Assembly (NCBI GenBank): GCA_002455335.1
Contig: DKKP01000394.1
Location: 5,751-26,328 of the forward strand
Length of the DNA: 20,578 nt
Direction: 5' to 3'
DNA from: Anaerolineales bacterium UBA6663
GTDB taxonomy: Bacteria; Chloroflexota; Anaerolineae; Anaerolineales; UBA6663
The notes beneath the pieces were generated by a model that was given only the letters and a program-made list of their open reading frames with translations, was not told the DNA's origin and made no database searches. Made by a program: the position numbers and the translations under genes. Position 1 is the first letter of the stretch; each line of letters starts with the position of its first letter. Below, piece by piece: positions 6,764 to 13,453 of this stretch.

Positions 6764-8677
6764 ATGCGCCGACCAGCCTCCTTGCTCCTCGCCGCCGCGA
6801 TCGCACTCAGCGCCTGTGGGCAGAGCCCCACAAGCGTGCCGACCCTTGTGCCCACCTTCGCGCCACCGACGACGGCAGAAGGGCCGACGGCGACCCCGGG
6901 CGCCGGCGCTGTCCTCCCCACACCGGCGCCGACAGCGACCGGCCCGGCCAAGGAGTTGATCGTCTGCGAAAACGAAGAGCCGCTGACGCTCTATCGCTAC
7001 AGCGGTAGCGGGCAGACGCGCGCCGACATCTTCGAAGCGCTCTACGATGGGCCCGTGGATCAAATCGGCTATCAGGCCGTACCCGTGATCCTGACCAGCC
7101 TGCCCACGCTTGAGAACGGCGGGCTTGAGTTGCGCACCGTGACAATCGAGCCAGGTGCAGCCGTTGTGGATGCCCACACGCTCCAAGTGGTTGCCCTGGC
7201 CGAGGGCGTCGCATTGTCTCAGCCGGATGGCACGACCCTGATCTACACGGGCACGGCGCCGGCCGAGACGATCCAACTTGCGGCGACCTTCCGGCTGAAG
7301 CCCGAAAACCGCTGGTCGGATGGTCAACCTCTGACGGCCGAGGATTCGATCCTCAGCTTCCAACTTGCGCTGCGCGCGGACGATGCAGCGACGCGTTTCG
7401 TCACGGCCCGCACCGCGGCTTATGAGGCTGTCGACACGACCACTGTGCGCTGGACGGGGATGCCCGGTTGGCGCGATCTCGACTACAACTTGAGGTTCTT
7501 CGCACCGATGCCGGCGCATATGCTTGCCGGCGCCGATCCCGCGACGTTGGGCACACGCGATGACGTGGCGGGCGCACCGTTGGGCTGGGGCCCTTTTCGA
7601 ATCGTCGAATGGCGCCGCGGTGATCGGTTGATCCTGGAGCGCAACCCGTACTATGGGTCGGGCGGCGCCGATGAGCCCAGGGTCGATCGCGTCGTCTTTC
7701 GTTTCGGGCTTTCGGCCGATCAGGCGTTGGCCGAACTTCAGGCCGGCTTGTGTCACATCATCGGCGAGAGCCAGAGCCTGACCAGCCTGATGCCGCAGTT
7801 GCGTCAGGCCGGCAACTCGGGCGCGTTGCAGGTGCTGACTGCCGCCACCAATACCTTCGAGCATCTCGATTTCGGGATGCTGCCAGCGGAGGACTATCGC
7901 AGATCGGCCGGGGCTGAATTGTTCCTCGAGCCCGAGGTGCGGCAGGCGATCGCATATTGCCTCGACCGTCAGGCCATGATCGACCGGCTGCAAAGCGGCG
8001 CCGGCGAGATCGCCAACACGTACATCCCAAGCGCACATCCGCTATATGCCGCCAACCAGCTCAGCGTGTACCCGTTCAACCCGCAGCGTGGCCGGGATCT
8101 CCTGGAAGCGGTCGGCTGGATCGCGGGCGATGATGGCGTCCGCGCTCGGGGCGGTGTCAGGCTGTCGATGTCGCTCACGACGGGCCCTGAGAGCAGCCCG
8201 TTCCGTCAGCAACTTGTGCAATTGATCCAGGAGCAACTGCGCGAGAACTGCGGGATCGAAGTCACGCCCGAGTGGCAGACGCAGGAGAGCCTGTACGCGC
8301 CATGGCCCACCGGCGCACTGTTCGGTCGGCGTTTCGATCTTGGCGCCTTCCCATGGCGTGCCGGCAACCAACCGCCCTGTGAGCTCTATCTGACGCGGGC
8401 CATCCCCGATGCGCTCAACCCGGCGGGCACCAACAACCTCGGCTATCGGAGCGCCTCATACGATCGGGCCTGCGATCAGGCCAGGGCCAGCTTCGACCTT
8501 GCCGAGCAACGACAGGCGCATGCCCTGGCCCAGACCATCTTCAGCCAGGAGTTGCCTTCGCTCCCTTTGTTCTTCCGTTTTCGGGTCGGCGTGGCGCGCC
8601 CCGAGGTCCGCGGTTTGCGACTTGATGCGTCAGCGGCCTCGATGTTATGGAATATCGAGTCGATCGATGTGCCGTGA
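6764..8677 (+). CDS. ABC transporter solute-binding lipoprotein, family 5 (oligopeptide type)
   Basis: This is an extracytoplasmic substrate-binding lipoprotein of 637 residues. The signal peptide ends in lipobox LSAC (C18), followed by a Pro/Thr linker to about residue 62. Family-5 landmarks are in canonical order: ENRWSDGQPLTAEDS (about 181-195), LGWGPFRIVEWRRGDRLIL (273-291), ALAELQAGLCHI (about 321-332), FEHLDF (365-370), EVRQAIAYCLDR (391-402) and YPFNPQRG (436-443). The nearest permease genes lie beyond a second binding-protein gene. Only the dead ATPase relic stands upstream, so the protein may use the downstream permeases or be an orphan receptor. The ligand cannot be predicted. ATG 6764 is directly preceded by an extended -10 box. 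Confidence 0.93.
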   Translation: MRRPASLLLAAAIALSACGQSPTSVPTLVPTFAPPTTAEGPTATPGAGAVLPTPAPTATGPAKELIVCENEEPLTLYRYSGSGQTRADIFEALYDGPVDQIGYQAVPVILTSLPTLENGGLELRTVTIEPGAAVVDAHTLQVVALAEGVALSQPDGTTLIYTGTAPAETIQLAATFRLKPENRWSDGQPLTAEDSILSFQLALRADDAATRFVTARTAAYEAVDTTTVRWTGMPGWRDLDYNLRFFAPMPAHMLAGADPATLGTRDDVAGAPLGWGPFRIVEWRRGDRLILERNPYYGSGGADEPRVDRVVFRFGLSADQALAELQAGLCHIIGESQSLTSLMPQLRQAGNSGALQVLTAATNTFEHLDFGMLPAEDYRRSAGAELFLEPEVRQAIAYCLDRQAMIDRLQSGAGEIANTYIPSAHPLYAANQLSVYPFNPQRGRDLLEAVGWIAGDDGVRARGGVRLSMSLTTGPESSPFRQQLVQLIQEQLRENCGIEVTPEWQTQESLYAPWPTGALFGRRFDLGAFPWRAGNQPPCELYLTRAIPDALNPAGTNNLGYRSASYDRACDQARASFDLAEQRQAHALAQTIFSQELPSLPLFFRFRVGVARPEVRGLRLDASAASMLWNIESIDVP

Positions 8678-8682
8678 TGGTC

Positions 8683-8726
8683 AAGGAGGCGGGAGCCGGA
8701 CGTTCTTCGCTCCCGCTCCTCCCCTT
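8683..8726 (+). terminator. Probable terminator after the first binding-protein gene
   Basis: GCGGGAGC (8689-8696) pairs perfectly with GCTCCCGC (8709-8716). GGAG (8685-8688) can extend the stem to CTCC (8719-8722) across a 2-nt bulge. The hairpin begins a few nt after the TGA at 8677 and is followed by CCTT, a weak U-tract. It ends before the next promoter at 8736. Confidence 0.6.
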
Positions 8727-8735
8727 ACAGCCTGC

Positions 8736-8764
8736 TTGACGCTCCTGGTGCCCGATGTTATAGT
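8736..8764 (+). promoter_or_regulatory. Sigma70-type promoter of the peptide-uptake operon
   Basis: TTGACG (8736-8741), a 17-bp spacer and TATAGT (8759-8764) each match consensus at 5 of 6 positions with optimal spacing. The predicted start near 8771 gives a leader of about 219 nt before the ATG at 8990, unlike the near-leaderless genes to the left. Confidence 0.75.
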
Positions 8765-8989
8765 TCGCCCACTCTGTACTCCCAATTCTTAACGCCACGG
8801 TTGAGTTGTGCGCCTTTTCCGAAAACGATCTCGGTCACAGGCGCCGTTGGTTAGGGCACGCTGGCTGAGTCCACGCCGCGTGTTGGCGGCTTCACAGCGT
8901 GCGACAGTAGAGGAGGTGATTGCGTCCCGGTAGTCCAATGCCCTGAATCGGTAATCCGCGTCACTTTTTCTTAGCGAGGAGAAGATTTG
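8765..8989 (+). other. Long 5' leader of the operon, with extended SD-like sequence and ribosome-binding site
   Basis: No conventional gene is visible in the 312 bp between the two binding-protein genes. After the terminator and promoter, the leader contains AGGAGGTGAT (8911-8920). That is the exact complement of the usual 16S rRNA 3' end, but it is 70 nt from the main start. A tiny frame TTG...TGA (8920-8946, 8 codons) begins at its edge, too close for normal initiation. The true ribosome-binding site is GAGGAGAAG (8976-8984), 8 nt from AGGAG to the ATG. I recognise no known riboswitch. Confidence 0.5.
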
Positions 8990-10936
8990 ATGATCAAGAG
9001 CAAGCGTTTCTCAGTGCTCGCCGGCCTGTCTGTGGCTGGGATGGTCATTGCGGCGTGCGCGCCGCAGGCCGTCATCCAGACGCAGGTCGTGCAAGTGACC
9101 GCCCCCCCAGAGGTCCAGGAAGTTATCCAGACCCAGGTGGTTGAGGTGACCTCGGCCCCCGTCGAAGTCAACACTGCCTTCACCACCCCTCACCCGATCC
9201 TGGGTGATGCCCGCGTGCGCCAGGCGATCGCCTACTGCACGAACCGCCCCGAGTTGATCGCGTCGGTTTATCCGTGGGCGAGCGAAGAAGTTCAGGCCGG
9301 TCTGCTGATGGACACCAACATCAACAGCGCCAGCTGGGCTTCGTACAGCGGCCCCGAAATCCAGACCTACCCGTTTGACCCCGAGAAGGGCAAGGCCCTG
9401 CTCGAGGAAGCGGGCTGGACGGGCGAGCCGTTCCGCTCCAACGCGGACGGTTTCCCGATGTTCCTGCGCTTCACCACCACGACCGCGGCCTTCCGCGTGA
9501 CCTGGGCTTCGGTGTTCGAGCAGCAGATGGCGGCTTGCGGCATCCAGATCGTCCGCAACCACGTCCCGGCCTCCTGGTGGTTCGGTTCCGAGTCGGGCCT
9601 GGTGCGCCGCGACTTCGAGCTCGGCGCCTATGCCTGGGTCGGCGAGACCGATCCCAAGGGCCAGACGCTGTACGCCTGCAACCAGATCCCGCTGCCGACC
9701 AACAACTGGACCGGTCAGAACTACATGGGCTGGTGCAATGAGGCGGCCAGCAACGCCATCCAGGCCGCGAACAACTCGCTCGATCAGGCTGAGCGCATCG
9801 AGCAGTACAAGCTGTTCCAGATCGAGTTCGCCAAGGATATGGTGAGCCTCCCGGTCTTCCAGCGCGCCGAGGGTAATGCGGCCACGCTGGCGCTCCAGAA
9901 CTTCAAGCCGAGCGCGACCGAGTACTACACCTGGAACTCGCACGAGTGGTCGCTCACCGACGGCGGCGAGGAACTCGTCCTGGGCCTGTCGCAGGAGCCC
10001 GCCTCGATGTACACCCTGATCGAGTCCGCGGCCGTGCAGCGCACGGTTGCGTACCTGGTCTTCGAGGGTGCGATCACGCAGTACAACTACAACTATCAGA
10101 CCGACCTGCAGGCCGAGATCCCGACCATCGACAACGGTGGGTTGGTGATCAACACGGTCGACGTGGCCGAGGGCACCGAGATCATCGACGCCACCGGCCA
10201 GGCCACCGATGCCGAAGGCAACATGGTCACGCTCTCGGCTGGCGTCTCGATCCAGAACGAGAACGGCGAGGTCGTCACCTTCGAGGGTGGTTCGGCCATG
10301 ATGCGCCAGCTGGTCGTCAGCTACAAGTTCCAGGACAACCTGACCTGGAGCGACGGCGAGCCGGTCAAGCAGGCCGACTTCGAGCTGGCCTATGCCAACG
10401 ACTGCAACGAAGAGTCGGGCGCCGTCGACTACAGCACCTGCCGCGCGATCGAGAGCGTCGAGTTCACGGGCGACACTGCGTTCACCGTGACCTACAAGCC
10501 GGGCTACTTCGCCCCGCTGTCGTTCATCTCGCCGATCGGCCTGTACCCGTCGCACCAGGTGCTGTCGGACGGCCGCGTGCTGGCCGATGTGCCGACCACC
10601 GAGTGGTCGTCGCTGCCCGAGATCGCCGACACGCCCCTGGGCGTCGGCCCGTTCATCCTCACGGAATGGAACAAGGGCCAGAGCCTTGTGCTCGAGGCCA
10701 ATCCCTTCTACTGGGGCGGTGAGCTGGCGATCAAGAAGATCACGATCCTGATCGTTCAGGACACCAAGTCGGCCGTCGCGCAGCTGCTCACGGGCGATAT
10801 CGACGTGATCGGCTCTGAGACCCTGGGCGCCGGCGAAGAAGTCCAGACCGTGCTCGACAACCAGGACACGCTTCAGGTCCTGATTGAGCCGAGCGCGACC
10901 TGGGAGCACATCGACATGAACCTGTTCATCCCGTAA
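8990..10936 (+). CDS. Circularly permuted family-5 solute-binding lipoprotein
   Basis: This is the substrate-binding lipoprotein of the following permease/ATPase genes. It has 648 residues, a signal peptide with lipobox IAAC (C23), and a Val/Thr linker holding a 17-residue repeat (VIQTQVVQVTAPP, then VIQTQVVEVTSAP). The family-5 blocks are in reversed order. The C-terminal lobe comes first: HPILGDARVRQAIAYCTNR (about 68-86), YPFDPEKGKALLEEAGW (127-143), and the Trp-rich lobe to NSHEW (about 320). The N-terminal lobe follows: LVLGLSQEPASMY (329-341), LTWSDGEPV (451-459), LGVGPFILTEW (550-560), LLTGDIDVI (599-607). It ends at WEHIDMNLFIP, where HPILGD normally begins. The start is ATG 8990, not the adjacent TTG, because AGGAG is well spaced. 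Codon choice is strongly biased (AAC, ATC, CTG, GTC), consistent with high expression. Confidence 0.9.
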   Translation: MIKSKRFSVLAGLSVAGMVIAACAPQAVIQTQVVQVTAPPEVQEVIQTQVVEVTSAPVEVNTAFTTPHPILGDARVRQAIAYCTNRPELIASVYPWASEEVQAGLLMDTNINSASWASYSGPEIQTYPFDPEKGKALLEEAGWTGEPFRSNADGFPMFLRFTTTTAAFRVTWASVFEQQMAACGIQIVRNHVPASWWFGSESGLVRRDFELGAYAWVGETDPKGQTLYACNQIPLPTNNWTGQNYMGWCNEAASNAIQAANNSLDQAERIEQYKLFQIEFAKDMVSLPVFQRAEGNAATLALQNFKPSATEYYTWNSHEWSLTDGGEELVLGLSQEPASMYTLIESAAVQRTVAYLVFEGAITQYNYNYQTDLQAEIPTIDNGGLVINTVDVAEGTEIIDATGQATDAEGNMVTLSAGVSIQNENGEVVTFEGGSAMMRQLVVSYKFQDNLTWSDGEPVKQADFELAYANDCNEESGAVDYSTCRAIESVEFTGDTAFTVTYKPGYFAPLSFISPIGLYPSHQVLSDGRVLADVPTTEWSSLPEIADTPLGVGPFILTEWNKGQSLVLEANPFYWGGELAIKKITILIVQDTKSAVAQLLTGDIDVIGSETLGAGEEVQTVLDNQDTLQVLIEPSATWEHIDMNLFIP

Positions 10937-10949
10937 GCTCAGGCTTACG
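10932..10949 (+). other. Hairpin 1 overlapping the binding-protein stop codon
   Basis: CGTAAGC (10932-10938) pairs with GCTTACG (10943-10949) around a TCAG loop. The stem contains the TAA stop. It is the first of three hairpins in the gap to the permease gene. Confidence 0.55.
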
Positions 10950-10970
10950 CCATGGGCTTCGGTCTATGGA

Positions 10971-11000
10971 CCTGGGTCGCGGCTACGGCCGCGGCCCAGG
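10971..11000 (+). other. Hairpin 2, 13-bp stem with C(UACG)G tetraloop
   Basis: CCTGGGTCGCGGC (10971-10983) pairs with GCCGCGGCCCAGG (10988-11000), with one G-U pair, around TACG closed by C-G. UNCG-class tetraloops are exceptionally stable in RNA. There is no U-run, so it is more likely an mRNA stabiliser or 3'-exonuclease block than a simple terminator. Confidence 0.75.
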
Positions 11001-11041
11001 CTGATGAAAGGTTGATGTTCGACATCCCGAACTGAACGTAA

Positions 11042-11076
11042 GCGCAGGCGCAGCAGGAGTATGGCTGCGCCTGCGC
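11042..11076 (+). terminator. Hairpin 3, attenuating terminator between binding protein and permeases
   Basis: GCGCAGGCGCAGC (11042-11054) pairs perfectly with GCTGCGCCTGCGC (11064-11076) around a 9-nt loop. It is followed by CGTTTGGGG, a weak U-tract, so partial termination is plausible. That would lower permease expression relative to the binding protein. Confidence 0.65.
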
Positions 11077-11086
11077 CGTTTGGGGC

Positions 11087-11114
11087 TGTACACATTTTCC
11101 GCACAGGGTAAAAT
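11087..11114 (+). promoter_or_regulatory. Weak candidate secondary promoter for the permease genes
   Basis: TGTACA (11087-11092), a 16-bp spacer and TAAAAT (11109-11114) lie between hairpin 3 and the DppB-type gene. The -10 is good and the -35 only fair (4 of 6). It would allow permease expression independent of the attenuator. Confidence 0.35.
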
Positions 11115-11154
11115 CCCGCATCTCCGGGTGACACACTCGCCTGGAGGAACGGAG

Positions 11155-12378
11155 GTGGCGACACAGGCCATGGTGAACTTCCTGATCCGACGCGTCTTTG
11201 AAATGGCCATTGTGCTGTTCTTGTCAGCCCTGGCTTCCTATACGTTGCTCAGCTTTGCGCCGGGCGGCCCGCTCTCGTTTTTGACTTCGGTGCAGATTCG
11301 TCTGAATGCCGATGACATCGCCCGGATCCGCGCCAACTACGAGCTCGATCTGTTTGTGCCGGTGCGTTTCACGCGCTGGCTGATCGGGCAACCCAACGGG
11401 CCGTTGTATATCGGCGGCCAGTTGATCGGGGCGGATGTGGTGGTGGGTTGCCGGATCCCGGACACGATCAACGTGGTCGAAAACGGCAAAGTGGTTACCC
11501 GCGAGGCCGGTTGTCGGGCCGGGCAGGACGTGACGCTGCTCGATCTGGCCGCCGACCCGACCCGCCGCCAGGTCCGTGGCGTGCTGTTCGGCGATTTCGG
11601 CCTGTCGCACCAGATCCTGCGCAACCGCCCGGTGTGGACCCTGGTCGAGAGCCGGCTGCCCTACACGATTCAACTGATGTTGATGTCGACCACGCTTTCG
11701 ATCCTGATCGGCGTGCCGTTGGGCGTCTATTCGGCTGTAAAGCAGTACTCGATCTTCGATTACATCGTCACCACGCTCTCATTCTTCGGGTCATCGATGC
11801 CGACGTTCTTCTTCGGTCTGTTGATGATCATGCTCTTTGCGCTTTACTTTGAACAATGGAACCTGCCTCATCTCCCGCCCGGCAACGCCATTGCCGTGCG
11901 CGATTGGACGATGGGGACGTTTATGGGTGACTGGCGGATCGAGGCCGGGTCGCTTGCCGATCGTGCGTTGCACATGATCATGCCGACTACGGTGTTGACG
12001 CTCTTCACGGTCGCCGGATGGAGCCGCTTCGTGCGCGGCAGCATGCTCGAAGTGCTTCGGCAAGACTATGTGCGCACCGCGCGCGCCAAGGGCCTGTGGG
12101 AACGCGTGGTCATCGCCAAGCACGCGCTGCGGAACGCCCTGATCCCGTTTGTCACGATCGTGGTTTTCAGCATCCCGGGCGTGTTCGGCGGCGCGATCAT
12201 CACGGAGACCGTGTTCAACTGGCCGGGCATGGGGCGCCTGTACTTCGACGCCCTTGGCCGAAGCGACTATCCCGTCGCGATGGCGTTGCTGATGATCACG
12301 GCCTTTCTGACCGTCGTGGCGACGCTGGTCTCCGACATCCTGTACACCGTCGTCGATCCGCGGATCCGGCTGAGCTAA
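11155..12378 (+). CDS. Oligopeptide ABC transporter permease, DppB/OppB type
   Basis: This is an inner-membrane subunit of a family-5 peptide importer. The 407 residues begin with a TM helix (RRVFEMAIVLFLSALASYTLL) and the family motif FAPGGPLSFL. A long extracytoplasmic loop follows, including a segment at about 80-140 with two cysteines (C99, C120) that E. coli DppB lacks. Then come the core helices and the EAA loop VRTARAKGLWERVVIAKHAL (306-325), which contacts the ATPase. The end, LYTVVDPRIRLS, is typical. I chose GTG 11155 because GGAGG lies 7 nt upstream. ATG 11170 in the same frame is an alternative. It forms an operon with the next two genes, with only 18 nt to the DppC-type gene. Confidence 0.92.
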   Translation: MATQAMVNFLIRRVFEMAIVLFLSALASYTLLSFAPGGPLSFLTSVQIRLNADDIARIRANYELDLFVPVRFTRWLIGQPNGPLYIGGQLIGADVVVGCRIPDTINVVENGKVVTREAGCRAGQDVTLLDLAADPTRRQVRGVLFGDFGLSHQILRNRPVWTLVESRLPYTIQLMLMSTTLSILIGVPLGVYSAVKQYSIFDYIVTTLSFFGSSMPTFFFGLLMIMLFALYFEQWNLPHLPPGNAIAVRDWTMGTFMGDWRIEAGSLADRALHMIMPTTVLTLFTVAGWSRFVRGSMLEVLRQDYVRTARAKGLWERVVIAKHALRNALIPFVTIVVFSIPGVFGGAIITETVFNWPGMGRLYFDALGRSDYPVAMALLMITAFLTVVATLVSDILYTVVDPRIRLS

Positions 12379-12396
12379 GGGGGGAAGAGGAGAACG

Positions 12397-13407
12397 ATGG
12401 CAACCACTGCGCTTACCCCCACCCCGCGGCCGATCGATGTGCTCAACGCTGAGGCGATGCCCGAAGAGGTCAGCCAGGGCAAAGTCATCCTGCAGCGCTT
12501 CCTGCGGCACAAACTGGCCGTGATCGCGCTGATCGTGCTGGCGACGATTTCGGTGATCGTCTTATTGGCGCCTTACATCGCGCCGTTCAAGCCCACCGAA
12601 CTGCGCGTCGGCAACTACTTCCTGCCGCCGGGCTCGGTCGCCGATGACGGCCGCGTGCACTGGCTGGGCACCGACAACATCGGGCGCGACTACCTCTCGC
12701 GCCTGATCTACGCCGGGCGGATCTCGCTGACCGTGGCGATCCTGGCGCAAATCGGGAGTTCGCTGCTCGGGATCGTGATCGGTTCGATCTCGGGCTACGT
12801 CGGCACCTGGGTCGACCCGCTTGTGATGCGGTTCGTCGAGTTCATGCTCAGCATCCCGCAGTTGCCGTTGTTGCTGATCATCTCGTCGATCATCATCCAG
12901 TATCGTGAGGCATTGCAACTGCCGGCGCCGCTCGCGAACTTCATCAGCTGGCTGTTGATCATCCCGACCACCGAGACCACGCAGGTCGTGGCCATTATCG
13001 GCATTTTCATCGCCTTTGGATGGATGGGCGACTCGCGCTTGATGCGCGGCATGGTGCTCTCGCTCAAGGAACAGACCTACACCGAGGCGGCTCGTGCGCT
13101 GGGCTCTTCACACTGGCGCATCATCTTTCGGCATATGATCCCGAACGCGATGGCGCCCATGATCGTCAGCGCCAGCCTTGGGCTCTCGGGCTTCATCATC
13201 GCAGAGGCGGCGTTGAGCTTTTTGGGCCTGGGCATTCAGGATCCGACCCCAACCTGGGGGAACATGCTCTCGATCGCACAGAGCAGCATGCTGCAGATCC
13301 CGTGGCTGCCGCTCATCGCCGGCACGCCGATCTTTATTTGCTCGCTGGCGTTCAACTTCGTCGGCGACGGCGTCCGCGATGCACTCGACCCACGCCTGAA
13401 GATGTAA
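12397..13407 (+). CDS. Oligopeptide ABC transporter permease, DppC/OppC type
   Basis: This is the second membrane subunit of the peptide importer. The 336 residues have a cytoplasmic N-terminus, a first TM helix (about 40-63) and the family motif HWLGTDNIGRDYLSRLIYAGR (about 88-108). Core helices follow, then the EAA loop YTEAARALGSSHWRIIFRHM (228-247) and a final segment FNFVGDGVRDALDPRLKM, the conserved DppC terminus. AGGAG (12388-12392) sits 4 nt before ATG 12397. It follows the DppB-type gene closely and surely pairs with it in one transporter. Confidence 0.95.
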   Translation: MATTALTPTPRPIDVLNAEAMPEEVSQGKVILQRFLRHKLAVIALIVLATISVIVLLAPYIAPFKPTELRVGNYFLPPGSVADDGRVHWLGTDNIGRDYLSRLIYAGRISLTVAILAQIGSSLLGIVIGSISGYVGTWVDPLVMRFVEFMLSIPQLPLLLIISSIIIQYREALQLPAPLANFISWLLIIPTTETTQVVAIIGIFIAFGWMGDSRLMRGMVLSLKEQTYTEAARALGSSHWRIIFRHMIPNAMAPMIVSASLGLSGFIIAEAALSFLGLGIQDPTPTWGNMLSIAQSSMLQIPWLPLIAGTPIFICSLAFNFVGDGVRDALDPRLKM

Positions 13408-13419
13408 AGAAAGGGTTTG

Positions 13420-13440
13420 GCGTCCGGCCTGACCGGATGC
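13420..13440 (+). other. Small hairpin between the permease and ATPase genes
   Basis: GCGTCCGG (13420-13427) pairs with CCGGATGC (13433-13440), with one G-U pair, around a 5-nt loop. It occupies the 46-nt gap in front of the ATPase ATG, where no good Shine-Dalgarno is visible. Its effect on ATPase translation is unknown. Confidence 0.35.
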
Positions 13441-13453
13441 TACACGAACAGTT

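Noticed and set aside
6539..8038. A long minus-strand frame under the first binding-protein gene
   Set aside because: No motifs; explained by GC-rich third positions of the plus-strand gene.
9011..10909. A 632-codon open frame on the minus strand across the permuted binding-protein gene
   Set aside because: It is antisense to a gene with strong codon bias, its product is an Arg/Gly/Leu/Val-rich composition without motifs, and it has no start signals. It is a GC-driven shadow.
8990..10936. The permuted binding protein explained as two truncated genes or as a collapsed tandem duplicate
   Set aside because: A single uninterrupted frame has its own ribosome-binding site, one signal peptide and one stop, and contains each half exactly once. 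Collapse of ordinary tandem copies would not place the signal peptide before the C-terminal lobe. Read-level confirmation is still needed.
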